A DNA stretch of 64,000 nt. Origin: Olsenella sp. KGMB02461 (GTDB taxonomy: Bacteria; Actinomycetota; Coriobacteriia; Coriobacteriales; Atopobiaceae). The stretch is taken from NCBI RefSeq assembly GCF_012584445.1, contig NZ_JABAHI010000008.1, forward strand, positions 1,470,937-1,534,936, given 5' to 3'. The notes beneath the pieces were generated by a model, which did not search any database, was not told the origin of the DNA, and saw only the letters and a list, made by a program, of their open reading frames with translations. Shown piece after piece: positions 37,578 through 44,948 of the stretch. The position numbers and the translations under genes are program-made. Every line of letters starts with the position of its first letter. Position 1 is the first letter of the stretch.

Positions 37578-38015
37578 ATGAAAGACGAAACCTGTGCCTA
37601 TTGCATGACCTGGGACGACCCAAGCCTCATGGACGCCTACGGCATTCCCCTGGCTGAGCTGGATAATTCCAACCTGATCCTCTTCAAGGAGCAGAGCCAT
37701 CCGGGCCGCGTTATCGTGGCTGCCAAACAGCACGTGGACGACATCTCCGACCTCTCTGAGGAAGAGGCCCTGGCCTACATGGCCGACGTGCGTCGCGTGG
37801 CCGCCGCCCTGCACAAGGCCTTCGCGCCCCAGAAGATCAACTTTGGCGCCTACGGCGACCTGATGCACCACCTGCACTTCCACCTGGTGCCCAAGTACGA
37901 GACCGACGACTACGAGTGGGGCGACGTCTTCGCCATGAATCCCGGCCGCGTGGCCCTCACGCAAGCCGAGTACGACGAGCTGGGCAAGAAGATCCTCGCC
38001 GCCCTGGAGGACTGA
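37578..38015 (+). CDS. HIT family nucleotide-binding hydrolase
   Basis: 145 aa from ATG 37578 (GAAGGAGG). Histidine triad MHHLHFHLVP with H98, H100 and H102. Early CAYC (6-9) could bind zinc as in some HIT proteins. Acts on nucleoside phosphoramidates or dinucleotides in the cytoplasm. Notable: the last 91 bp before the stop are duplicated with only three synonymous changes at 42008-42098, on the far side of the adjacent AT-rich island, so this gene's 3' end marks the island boundary. Confidence 0.93.
   Translation: MKDETCAYCMTWDDPSLMDAYGIPLAELDNSNLILFKEQSHPGRVIVAAKQHVDDISDLSEEEALAYMADVRRVAAALHKAFAPQKINFGAYGDLMHHLHFHLVPKYETDDYEWGDVFAMNPGRVALTQAEYDELGKKILAALED
37924..38014 (+). repeat. 91-bp direct repeat, left copy (HIT gene 3' end)
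   Basis: Matches 42008-42098 at 88 of 91 positions; all three differences fall in third codon positions and leave the protein unchanged. The match ends two bases into the stop codon (TG of TGA). Confidence 0.93.
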
Positions 38016-38047
38016 TGTAGGCTCGAGATCTAAAACACTTTCATATT

Positions 38048-38080
38048 AAGGGGCGCTTTCCTAGAAGGAGGGCGCCCCTT
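38048..38080. terminator. hairpin downstream of the HIT gene
   Basis: AAGGGGCGC (38048-38056) pairs with GCGCCCCTT (38072-38080), with an inner CCT/AGG extension. Lies between the convergent HIT and exporter genes; no long T run on either side. Confidence 0.6.
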
Positions 38081-38108
38081 CCTGTGACATAGGGGTTCAT
38101 CGAAATGG

Positions 38109-39296
38109 CTAAACCTGGATACAAAGAGCTTTACAGCGAGCAGCCCAGGTGGCGATGGCAATAAGAGAGAGTCCAAACACAATGAAAATGCTGCTTGCTC
38201 CCCAGCTCTGTGCAATGGCGCCGCAGATAAAAGACGAGATTGAGGCGGTTCCAAACGAGGCTAAGCTCAGAATGGCCATGGACCGGCCGCCTTCGCCTGG
38301 TTCGATCTCGCCAAGGTAACTTGCCGTAAGGAATGTCGATACCGCGCCGGCGCCTAAGCCTGACAAACAGATTCCTGCAGCAGTCAATTCGAGCGAAGGT
38401 GCCAAGGCCACAAAGACAAGGGCTGTTCCCATGAGAGCCATGCAGATGCCTGATATCGCCCTAAGGGTGCGTTGGCCTTTATACAGGAGGGCGGCCGATG
38501 CTCCCCCGATCGACCCTGCGCCATAGATTGCCACAAGAACTCCTAAAGCGGCGGCTCCCCATCCGCGGGAGTCGGTCAAAAGCGTTATCCCGGTAGAAAA
38601 GGCGCCGGAACACACGAGTTCGGCTATGGCCACAAGCGTGAGCATAGCGCGAGGAGCCGGTCTTTTTATGAGGTGGAATAAGGCATCCAGAGTTCCCTTT
38701 ATGGAGGCTGGGTCAGGCTCGTGGGATGTATCGCACGCGGCTACGGTCCTGAGGATCACTGCAGACAGCGCGAAACAAGCGCCTATGGCGCCATATACTG
38801 CAGCGGTAGTCCAATCTGCGAGCATTAGGCCGGCAAGGGTGGGGCCAAGGACCACCCCGCATCGCTGTACGACTGAGAACTGCTTTTGAACCATGGGAAC
38901 CTGCGAAGGCGTAGTTATCACCCAAGGCATCGATTGAACGGCAGGAAGGAAAATCGCATCGAGCGCGCCGACAAGGACTGCCGTTATTGTGAGGCCTGCC
39001 AGAGTGGGAGAGTTGGGCTGCGCCGCACCAAAAAATGCTCCAAAAAGAATCAGAGCCTTAAGGGCACTGGCCAAGCTTGCAACTTGCTTGGCTCCAAAAC
39101 GGTCTGCAAGTATCCCTCCGGGAAGCAACAACAGGGCTCGAGGTAAGCTGCCAATGCCCATGACTGCACCGACGATTACTGGATCTGATGTAAGGTTGGC
39201 CGCATACCAAGACAGGCTTAAATAGTAGGCCTGATCAGCTAGTAATCCGATGGCATAGGAGCTTAACCAGCGGACTTTGTTCCCTTGACGCTTCAT
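38109..39296 (-). CDS. MFS exporter of the peptide-modification island
   Basis: 395 aa, twelve predicted helices in the MFS_3/enterobactin-exporter-like branch (SYAIGLLADQAYYLSLSW at the start, then GSLPRALLLLPGGILADRFGAK between helices 2 and 3). Its ATG overlaps the stop of the ThiF-like gene (ATGA), so both proteins are made from one message. In microcin C and pantocin clusters an MFS protein next to the adenylating enzyme exports the product and gives self-protection; the same role is inferred here. GC content is lower than in flanking genes but higher than in the ThiF and methyltransferase genes. Confidence 0.85.
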   Translation of the reverse strand: MKRQGNKVRWLSSYAIGLLADQAYYLSLSWYAANLTSDPVIVGAVMGIGSLPRALLLLPGGILADRFGAKQVASLASALKALILFGAFFGAAQPNSPTLAGLTITAVLVGALDAIFLPAVQSMPWVITTPSQVPMVQKQFSVVQRCGVVLGPTLAGLMLADWTTAAVYGAIGACFALSAVILRTVAACDTSHEPDPASIKGTLDALFHLIKRPAPRAMLTLVAIAELVCSGAFSTGITLLTDSRGWGAAALGVLVAIYGAGSIGGASAALLYKGQRTLRAISGICMALMGTALVFVALAPSLELTAAGICLSGLGAGAVSTFLTASYLGEIEPGEGGRSMAILSLASFGTASISSFICGAIAQSWGASSIFIVFGLSLIAIATWAARCKALCIQV

Positions 39297-40348
39297 TGTG
39301 TCACACCCTCACCTGAGGTGAAGGGAGTTTTACGCTCTAAGGTATTGATGTCAAGTAATAGAGATTGGCCAGCCAACATATGTGGGCTTCGTGTCAAATA
39401 GTTAATGACAGCATTTGCGACTAATGACCCGGTGGCATAACAGGCGCACACTGTTGTCCCTTTGCTAATTTGTTTGTTGGAGCACTCCTGTTCATAGAGA
39501 GCTGCTTGAGGCCATCTATACTTAAGTGATTTGCGGTAATTTGAATATGATTGTCCCTCTTTAGGCAAAAAAAGAGGTCCCACTCTAATTGTTGGCCAAG
39601 AATTGCTCGCCACTATGTACGGAGTATTGAGGCATGATGCACTGCAAAGAAGTTCGATCCAGTTCAAAAGATCAGGCATTGGACTATCTGCTGCGACTAC
39701 TATAATGTTCGCGTCTTTTAATAAAGCAGCTGCATTGGCAGCATCCATAAACAATGGAACGCGTCTGATTTTGCATAACGGATTTATTTTCCGTAGCCTA
39801 CGAGAGAGAGCGTCGACTTTGTTTGTGTGTAAGTCATCCACTGAATAAGCTATCTGTCGTCCGAGATTTGATAATTCAACTTGATCCCCATCAATGAGGG
39901 TGAAAAACCCAACGCCGGATGCAGCCAGCATTTCTGCCACCGGTGCCCCAATACCTCCACAACCTATAATGCAGACTCGAGAAATTGCCAGAAGCTCCTG
40001 CATTTTTACCGAGTCTTGAGGGGGTTCGATTTGTTCAAATGCTGCAATTTGTCGTGAATACAGTTCCAATTGCCAAGCGGAAAGACAAGAAGAAGTTTTC
40101 CTGTTAACAATCAAGTTCTTGTTAACCAAGAAGGTGAAGAACGGAACTATTACTTTATCGTTAGGAAATTTTGAGACATAGTTAGCAATGGACGAGGTAG
40201 AAATGCCGGATTCAAGCAATTTAAGGATATAGGTATAGGTTAGTTGATAAGAAGAGATGTTGTATTGAGATTGACCAAAAGTTGGATAGATTATTATTTC
40301 TCCGATAGTGCTGATAAACCAGTCCACTCCGGACCGCAAGCGAAACAT
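39293..40348 (-). CDS. MccB-like ThiF/E1 adenylating enzyme with N-terminal peptide-recognition-like domain
   Basis: 351 aa, ATG at 40348 with AAGGAG upstream. Residues 1-85 look like a winged-helix RRE/PqqD-type domain (LRSGVDW...ILKLLESGISTSSIANYV...FLVNKNLI). The E1 domain follows: GCGGIG (129-134), LIDGDQVELSNLGRQ with D153, N161 and R164, K177 in HTNKVDAL, and D221 in VVAADSPMPDLLNWIE. This layout and the SADxPxxLxNW-like motif match E. coli MccB, which adenylates a short peptide, better than ThiF, MoeB or HesA. The C-terminal CxxC zinc pairs of MccB are missing. AT-rich, rare codons for this genome; probably acquired. A thiocarboxylate- or pantocin-type chemistry is the alternative. Confidence 0.8.
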   Translation of the reverse strand: MFRLRSGVDWFISTIGEIIIYPTFGQSQYNISSYQLTYTYILKLLESGISTSSIANYVSKFPNDKVIVPFFTFLVNKNLIVNRKTSSCLSAWQLELYSRQIAAFEQIEPPQDSVKMQELLAISRVCIIGCGGIGAPVAEMLAASGVGFFTLIDGDQVELSNLGRQIAYSVDDLHTNKVDALSRRLRKINPLCKIRRVPLFMDAANAAALLKDANIIVVAADSPMPDLLNWIELLCSASCLNTPYIVASNSWPTIRVGPLFLPKEGQSYSNYRKSLKYRWPQAALYEQECSNKQISKGTTVCACYATGSLVANAVINYLTRSPHMLAGQSLLLDINTLERKTPFTSGEGVTQ

Positions 40349-40370
40349 CTTGAGTTCTCCTTATAGTCGG

Positions 40371-40408
40371 AAAAACCCGGTGGAGACTTTAGTAAACGCT
40401 CCACCGGG
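40371..40408 (-). terminator. strong hairpin between the 20-aa peptide and the ThiF-like gene
   Basis: CCCGGTGGAG (minus sense, 40408-40399) pairs perfectly with CTCCACCGGG (40385-40376) followed by TTTTT (40375-40371). It sits 8 bp beyond the peptide stop codon and 22 bp before the enzyme start. A partial terminator here would give many peptide messages per enzyme message, as between mccA and mccB. Confidence 0.88.
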
Positions 40409-40415
40409 CATTCCA

Positions 40416-40478
40416 CTAGATATTCTTGATAATCTCGGCGGGGTTAACCTGCTTCTCGATCTCCTTGATGAAGTCCAT
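40416..40478 (-). CDS. candidate RiPP precursor peptide (20 aa)
   Basis: Twenty codons, MDFIKEIEKQVNPAEIIKNI, with a near-perfect ribosome-binding site (AAAGGAGG, ending 8 nt before the ATG at 40478) and stop at 40416-40418. Too short for standard gene callers. It overlaps the methyltransferase 3' end in another frame, then is followed by a strong hairpin and the MccB-like enzyme: the position occupied by mccA in microcin C operons. No Cys, Ser or Thr, so lanthionine or azoline chemistry is excluded. It ends Lys-Asn-Ile rather than Asn, and lacks the EEN core of pantocin, so if it is the substrate the modification differs or needs trimming. Unusual for a chance ORF: amphipathic, with good initiation signals. 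Confidence 0.7.
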   Translation of the reverse strand: MDFIKEIEKQVNPAEIIKNI

Positions 40479-41271
40479 CAGTTGTTCCTCCTTTCATAAA
40501 CTTGTATACAATTTTATATACACCGCAGGCGTCCGGATCACCTATGGGTATTAACGTATCTGGAGTTAGAGAGAAGCGCCCTATTAACTTGAAGCCTGCC
40601 TCGTTGGCGGCAACTTCGATAAAAATGGGGTCATAGTAATGCTCAGAAATCGATCCAGTTAAAGAGCGACACTCATCCCCGTTATCTTTTACAATTACAT
40701 AGTGCATTATATAATTAGTAGTATAATTTTTACTTTTGCTGTGTCCTGGCCAAGTTAATCTGTATACATTGCCTTTTTCAAAAAAGGTTACCTTAGACAT
40801 GTACTGTATGAACGCTGGTAGTCCAACAAGGTCAAAAACCAGTACGCCTCCCTCAGCAAGGGAGGAATATATGTTATGAAATAGTAATTTAATATCACTA
40901 ATGCTTGATATACAGTTAATCACATCATCAAACATGGTAATGGCAGAATAGCGCTCACCGGGAATTTCCTCTGTAGCATCTGCGGCATAAAAAGAGACAG
41001 AGTGCTCGGGGTCATTTTCTTGAGCGATAAAAATCATATTAGAACTTATATCTATGCCTGTAGTGTAAAACCCGTAGTTATGAAGCTTTTTCGCCATAAT
41101 GCCGGTACCGGTACCAATGTCACAACATGTTGCTTTATAGCCTGGTAGTAGTGCATCCGATAGTAACGGTGCAATCAAGGCAAAGAAACGATCATAATCG
41201 TCGTCTAATTTAAAATCGTCATAAAAAGGAGCGAGGATGTCGTAGCAGTAGGACTCATTGACGATCTTCAT
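40444..41271 (-). CDS. SAM-dependent class I methyltransferase
   Basis: 275 aa, ATG at 41271 with AAAGGAG upstream. SAM motif I CDIGTGTGIMAKKL (50-63), acidic residue in TTGIDISSNMI, DATEE as motif II region and SAITMFDDVINCI as post-motif. The C-terminal 12 codons overlap the start of the 20-aa peptide gene in another frame; the peptide's ribosome-binding site is encoded by MKGG codons. First gene of the minus-strand island operon, AT-rich (many AAT, ATA, TAT codons). Substrate unknown; a role in tailoring the peptide product is inferred from location. Some microcin C clusters also carry a SAM-dependent (CmoA-like) enzyme. Confidence 0.82.
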   Translation of the reverse strand: MKIVNESYCYDILAPFYDDFKLDDDYDRFFALIAPLLSDALLPGYKATCCDIGTGTGIMAKKLHNYGFYTTGIDISSNMIFIAQENDPEHSVSFYAADATEEIPGERYSAITMFDDVINCISSISDIKLLFHNIYSSLAEGGVLVFDLVGLPAFIQYMSKVTFFEKGNVYRLTWPGHSKSKNYTTNYIMHYVIVKDNGDECRSLTGSISEHYYDPIFIEVAANEAGFKLIGRFSLTPDTLIPIGDPDACGVYKIVYKFMKGGTTDGLHQGDREAG

Positions 41272-41324
41272 TTAAGCGCTCCTTTCAGGTGGGCTAACTA
41301 GATGATAAACATATCTACAAATAA

Positions 41325-41342
41325 ATACAACACGTATTGTAT
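41325..41342. promoter_or_regulatory. candidate ArsR operator
   Basis: Dyad ATACAA-cacgta-TTGTAT in the 92-bp divergent region between the methyltransferase and arsR-type genes, 22 bp before the regulator's ATG. Short A/T-flanked dyads of this kind are typical ArsR/SmtB sites. Confidence 0.5.
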
Positions 41343-41363
41343 AAATATTAGCGGGAGGAGTTT

Positions 41364-41906
41364 ATGGAAAACAATAGGGATAGGCAACTTCGACTGAAGG
41401 CCCTTGGAAATGCGGAGCGCTTGCGTGTGCTTGCCTATTTGAGAAACGTAGGCGAGGCAACTGTTGGAGACGTGGCGAAGGCTCTTTCGATTGCTCCGGG
41501 TAGTGCAAGCTATCACATAGGCTGTTTGTTCGACGGAGGTCTAGTGCAGAGAGTCGAGCATCCTGGCGGTGATGGAAGAAAAAGCTGGTGGCTAGCGGTT
41601 GACATGGCGAGCCAGGTTGAAGGACATGAGGAAACACTTCTCTTCCAGGCTGCCAACGAAGCCTACGGTGAGGCGTACGGCCGTTATTTAAAAGCAAAAG
41701 ACACCATTCCCGCCAAATGGGTCGATACTGAAGCCGGAGCTGATGCGGTCCTTGAACTCACCGTGGATGAAGCCCAGCGGCTCAAAGATGACTTGGAGTC
41801 CTTTGTGCGTCGATGGATAGAAGACAGCAAATCGGACAAGAAAGACCGTGGAGTGGGTCTTGAACCGGTTGCATTGGTGGTAAGGGCTTTTCGATGGATC
41901 CCATAA
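41364..41906 (+). CDS. ArsR-type winged-helix regulator
   Basis: 180 aa, GGGAGGAG before the ATG. HTH_20/ArsR-like domain about 8-75 (LKALGNAERLRVLAYLRNVGEATVG, ALSIAPGSASYHIGCLFDGGLV) then a longer C-terminal region without metal-binding cysteines, typical of actinobacterial ArsR-like regulators paired with MFS exporters. Reads away from the methyltransferase-peptide-ThiF-exporter operon and probably represses it until the product or an inducer appears. GC and codon usage are intermediate between island and host. A terminator follows at 41923-41975. Confidence 0.85.
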   Translation: MENNRDRQLRLKALGNAERLRVLAYLRNVGEATVGDVAKALSIAPGSASYHIGCLFDGGLVQRVEHPGGDGRKSWWLAVDMASQVEGHEETLLFQAANEAYGEAYGRYLKAKDTIPAKWVDTEAGADAVLELTVDEAQRLKDDLESFVRRWIEDSKSDKKDRGVGLEPVALVVRAFRWIP

Positions 41907-41922
41907 TCACATTGAGCAGCGA

Positions 41923-41975
41923 AACGAAAGGCGATCGCTGTGGGTCGATGCCACCTACAGCAATCGCCTTTCGTT
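41923..41975 (+). terminator. terminator of the ArsR gene
   Basis: 19-nt arms with one mismatch (41923-41941 and 41957-41975) around a 15-nt loop. Confidence 0.8.
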
Positions 41976-41976
41976 C

Positions 41977-42098
41977 AAATATGAGACCAACGATTATAGA
42001 TAGAACAACGTCTTCGCCATGAACCCCGGCCGCGTAGCCCTCACGCAAGCCGAGTACGACGAGCTGGGCAAGAAGATCCTCGCCGCGCTGGAGGACTG
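41977..42098 (+). pseudogene. HIT gene 3' fragment (right copy of the 91-bp repeat)
   Basis: Translates as KYETNDYR, a stop codon, NNVFAMNPGRVALTQ and onward to ...ALED, i.e. the last 40 residues of the HIT protein at 37578. Positions 42008-42098 are 97% identical to the intact gene with synonymous changes only, while 41977-42007 are clearly diverged and AT-rich with an in-frame TAG. No start codon region or histidine triad is present, so it is not functional. The abrupt change at 42008 looks like a recombination junction at the right edge of the island. Confidence 0.9.
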
Positions 42099-42136
42099 TC
42101 GAATCTGCGCTGTCTCACAACATGGCCCGTCTGCTG

Positions 42137-42169
42137 AGCCGGTCTGCCTTGCGAGGCAGGCTGGCTTTT
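42137..42169 (+). terminator. terminator-like hairpin after the HIT remnant
   Basis: AGCCGGTCTGCC pairs with GGCAGGCTGGCT, followed by TTTTC. It may be the HIT gene's original terminator, displaced with its 3' end. Confidence 0.6.
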
Positions 42170-42348
42170 CGCGTGCGTGGGCGGGAAGTGAGGTCACTCG
42201 GACCTAATTCCGGTGGTCAAGCGGATCTGAGAGGGATGCGGGTTTGCGAGAAGGGGTGCAGGCTTGCCGACAGCGCTTGTAAGCAAGCCCACCATGGTCA
42301 AAGCTCGCAATAAACCATGTCTCGGCAATGGGGTTTGCAAACGTCCAG

Positions 42349-42413
42349 TGCTCACAACGCTTGTGAGCATGTCGTCCGCCGCAAGGGCTTGCTCACAAGC
42401 CTTATGAGCAAGC
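42349..42413. repeat. GCTTGCTCACAAG-type inverted repeats
   Basis: TGCTCACAA-cgc-TTGTGAGCA at 42349-42369, then GCTTGCTCA / TGAGCAAGC at 42387-42413. Same arm family as 9241-9280. Confidence 0.8.
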
Positions 42414-42578
42414 CTGGAGAAAGGCAGGGTGGCGCACCTAGTCTTTGATAGGGAGTTTTATGGTGCCAGCGCTTATAAGTGATTCCCAGGCACCAACCTC
42501 GGTGAGAACAATATAGTTGTCGAATAATTAAGGATATGTGAGAATCAAAAAAGAGGGACTTCGCAAGAAGGAGTTGCT

Positions 42579-43038
42579 ATGGGCATTCGGCAAAGAAGAT
42601 GGGTCACAGTGGCGATTGTAGGAGTCCTTCTTGTAGGCGCCCTGCTTATGCCTTCGCCTCTCGTGACAGGAGGCAGTTTTGTACCTAGCGGTGCGCAACA
42701 AGCAAATTTCGCAATCACCGGCTCAACAGGCAAAGTGCTTGCGTTAGGCGAAAGCGAGAGAGCTGCTAATCGTCACCCAGATAACGGATAGCGACGACTA
42801 TGAAATCGGAAGCTCGGTAATGGTTGCTTTCGAGAAAGCTCACCTCGCAGATAGCGTGGCGGCGGGAACTCAGACGTCAGAGAGGCCGCAGATGGGCGAG
42901 ACCATTACTTGGGATCACCCTACAGATTCTTCGGGGCATTATTCCTATAGCTGTAAATACGTCATAGGGACTACGTTCGAGCGCGCAGACGCCCCGGCGT
43001 CCCATATCACGCAAGAAGCCGAAAAACCCGCAGCTTAA
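42579..43038 (+). pseudogene. secreted protein gene with a frameshift at a GA tract
   Basis: The first frame starts at ATG 42579 (AAGAAGGAG upstream) with a signal peptide (TVAIVGVLLVGALLMPSPL) and runs to a stop at 42791. The second frame is open from inside the same region to 43038 and reads ...RELLIVTQITDSDDYEIGSS and on through VMVAFEKAHLADS, giving one continuous protein of about 153 aa if joined near 42756-42762, where the sequence is GAGAGAG. Adding one GA unit would restore the frame. It may be phase-variable, decayed, or a sequencing error. No known domain. Confidence 0.65.
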
Positions 43039-43141
43039 GGAGGGTGTGGGCTTCTCGGCTTCTAGGGCTTCGAGGGTAGTTGGCACCTAGCGTGCTGTGG
43101 CGTGGGGCGTGGCGGAAAGACCTCGCAGCCGCCGCGCACTG

Positions 43142-43966
43142 CTAGCAGAGCGCCGGGACGCCCATGGCGGCGATGTCGCCCAGGAGGCCGACGTCGGTGG
43201 TGTCGGTGATGACGGCGGTGAAGTCGGTGAGCGAAGCGAAGCGGTAGCCGGCGTGGAAGTCGAACTTGGAGTGCTCGGCCAAGAGGAACTTGTAGGTGGC
43301 GTTCTCGATGGCGCGCTGCTTGACCTGGCCGTTTTCCATGGTGTCGCAGGTCACCGAGCGTTTGGGCAGGCTGATGCCGGCGCAGGAGATGAACGCCTTC
43401 TCAAAGAGCAGGGGCTCCAGCAGGCTGATGGTGGTGGGGCCGGTGAACCCGCGCATGTCGGGGGAGAGGTAGCCGCCGGTCACCAGGGCTGTGACCAGGG
43501 GGTTCTTGGCCAGGATGGCGGGGACGTCGATCATGTTGGTGGTGACGATGCAGCGCTTGTCGCCGGCAGCCAGCATTTCGGCGATGTAGCGGGAGGTCTC
43601 GGAGATGTCTAAAAAGATGGCGTCCCCGTCGTTGATCTCCATATAGGCGCGGGAGGCCACCTGTCGCCGGCTCTCCTCTTTGGCCGGGTCTGCCGCCGAG
43701 CCGATGGTGGCCGTGGGCTCGGGAATGATGCGCGCAGCGGATGCGGCAGCGGCGATGTCGGAGGGTGCAGGGGCTTCTGCCTCGCGGTCTATGCGAATGG
43801 CCCCGCCGTAGACGCGTTTTAGGAGCCCCTGTTTGGAGAGGGCTTTGAGATCCTTGCGAATGCTGTCCACCGAAATATCGAACAGTTCAGCGAGTTCTTC
43901 GACGGTTACTCGTCCCTGTGTTTCAAGATAAGCAAGAATACCTTCTCGGCGTTCGTTGGGGAACAC
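43142..43966 (-). CDS. DeoR family transcriptional regulator (PTS/transketolase operon)
   Basis: 274 aa, GTG start at 43966 with GAGGTG upstream. DeoR winged helix at 1-57 (RREGILAYLETQGRVTVEELAELF, DSIRKDLKALSKQGLLKRVYGGAI) and a DeoRC sugar-phosphate-sensing domain from about 100 (DGDAIFLDISETSRYIAEML, TNMIDVPAIL, GGYLSPDMRGFTGP). A 35-residue Ala/Pro-rich linker separates the two, longer than usual. Divergent from the PTS operon; AAACAGGAAA repeats in the intergenic region are probable binding sites. Its effector is likely a phosphorylated intermediate of that operon. Confidence 0.92.
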   Translation of the reverse strand: MFPNERREGILAYLETQGRVTVEELAELFDISVDSIRKDLKALSKQGLLKRVYGGAIRIDREAEAPAPSDIAAAASAARIIPEPTATIGSAADPAKEESRRQVASRAYMEINDGDAIFLDISETSRYIAEMLAAGDKRCIVTTNMIDVPAILAKNPLVTALVTGGYLSPDMRGFTGPTTISLLEPLLFEKAFISCAGISLPKRSVTCDTMENGQVKQRAIENATYKFLLAEHSKFDFHAGYRFASLTDFTAVITDTTDVGLLGDIAAMGVPALC

Positions 43967-44315
43967 AAGGAGTCACCTCGTTTCACGCGTTGGACAGGGT
44001 TGGGGGGAGCGCGCAGATGACGCGCTCCTAAAGCAGCTTCGTCGCACGGTCGGGTTGGAGGGCCCGGCGCCCGCAGCAGGAGGCTGACGGGCATGTATCG
44101 GGGGAGTAAAGCGGAAAAAACTAGATTTCCTAGTATGTATTCAATACTAAGAAGGCCGTTTCTGGGTCGTAATTTCCTGTTTTTGCCGTTTACCCTAGAA
44201 TCTCTACCGCTTACGGGACAAAACAGGAAAAATCAGGAAAAGACGTCGTGCAAAACAGGAAATGTGGCATTCTCTGGTTGTCCGACGTTCAGTAGCTTTT
44301 TAGGAAAGGAGCGCT
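43967..44315. promoter_or_regulatory. divergent promoter region with AAAACAGGAAA operator repeats
   Basis: 349 bp without genes. AAAACAGGAAA occurs at 44221-44231 and 44253-44263, a variant AATCAGGAAAAG at 44232-44243, and the reverse complement TTTCCTGTTTTTG at 44173-44185. A candidate -10 TAGAAT lies at 44196-44201. The layout fits a DeoR-repressed promoter for the downstream PTS operon. Confidence 0.65.
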
Positions 44316-44783
44316 ATGGCCAAAGCAATCGCGTCCATGCTCAAGCGCGAGAACGTCCAAATCTGGGAAGGCGCTGACTCTTGGGAGGAGGCCGTCGTCG
44401 TCGCATGCACCCCGCTGATCGACAACGGCTTCGTGGCTCCCCGTTACGCCGAGGGCATCATCGACAACGCCAACGAGTTTGGCCCCTACTTCGTGATCTG
44501 CCCCGATTTGGCACTGCTTCACGCCCGCCCCGAGCAGGGTGCTCTCAAGACCCAGCTTTCGGTCACCGTCATGCGCGAGCCGGTCTTCTTCAAGCCCGAG
44601 GGCCCCGGCGTGCGCGTCCTGGTCACCCTGGCCGCGACCGATGCCAACTCTCACCTGGAGGTCATGAAGGAGCTGGCAGTCATGTTCTCCAATCCTGACA
44701 CCATCGAGAAGATCGCTACCGCCAAGACCGCCGACGAGGTCTACGACGACTTTGTCGCCGACGCCGAGAAGGCCGGCGAGTAG
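44316..44783 (+). CDS. PTS EIIA, ascorbate/mannitol-fructose type
   Basis: 155 aa, AAAGGAG upstream. PTS_EIIA type-2 domain. Phosphorylated His is H69 in DLALLHARPEQGA, embedded in the UlaC-like GPYFVICPDLALLHARPE segment. Takes phosphate from HPr and passes it to the IIB encoded at 46601. First gene of a sugar operon (IIA, IIC, IIB, transketolase N and C, deoC, aldolase). The gap to IIC has an inverted pair of TTTCTCGGCA motifs (44813-44852). Confidence 0.93.
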   Translation: MAKAIASMLKRENVQIWEGADSWEEAVVVACTPLIDNGFVAPRYAEGIIDNANEFGPYFVICPDLALLHARPEQGALKTQLSVTVMREPVFFKPEGPGVRVLVTLAATDANSHLEVMKELAVMFSNPDTIEKIATAKTADEVYDDFVADAEKAGE

Positions 44784-44812
44784 CTCTTCGAGCTCTTGAG
44801 GTGAGGGCGAGC

Positions 44813-44852
44813 GTTTCTCGGCAGGGACACGCAGAAGAACGTGCCGAGAAAC
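44813..44852. repeat. inverted pair of GTTTCTCGGCA motifs inside the operon
   Basis: GTTTCTCGGCA at 44813-44823 and its complement at 44842-44852 can form an 11-bp stem in the IIA-IIC intercistronic RNA. Confidence 0.75.
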
Positions 44853-44948
44853 CCTTGCACCAAGCTAGGCACCATCCAGCCTGCGGGCTGGCACGCATAG
44901 GTAAAGAAGAAGGCGCAGCCTTCGCAGCAAACAGAAAGGAGACAGACC

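Larger units (their letters stand above)
41907..42578. other. 672-bp island edge region
   Basis: Holds the ArsR terminator, the HIT gene remnant (41977-42098), a terminator-like hairpin at 42137-42169 ending in CTTTTC, GCTTGCTCACAAGC repeats (42349-42413), and an AT-rich promoter-like stretch (about 42500-42560) before the frameshifted secreted-protein gene. Confidence 0.6.

Noticed and set aside
40371..40408. End-of-operon terminator separating two transcripts
   Set aside because: The 22-bp gap to the next gene leaves no room for a separate promoter, so partial read-through is more likely.
37924..42098. tRNA-type or phage attachment site with integrase
   Set aside because: No tRNA gene and no integrase or recombinase is present; the repeat is in a protein gene.
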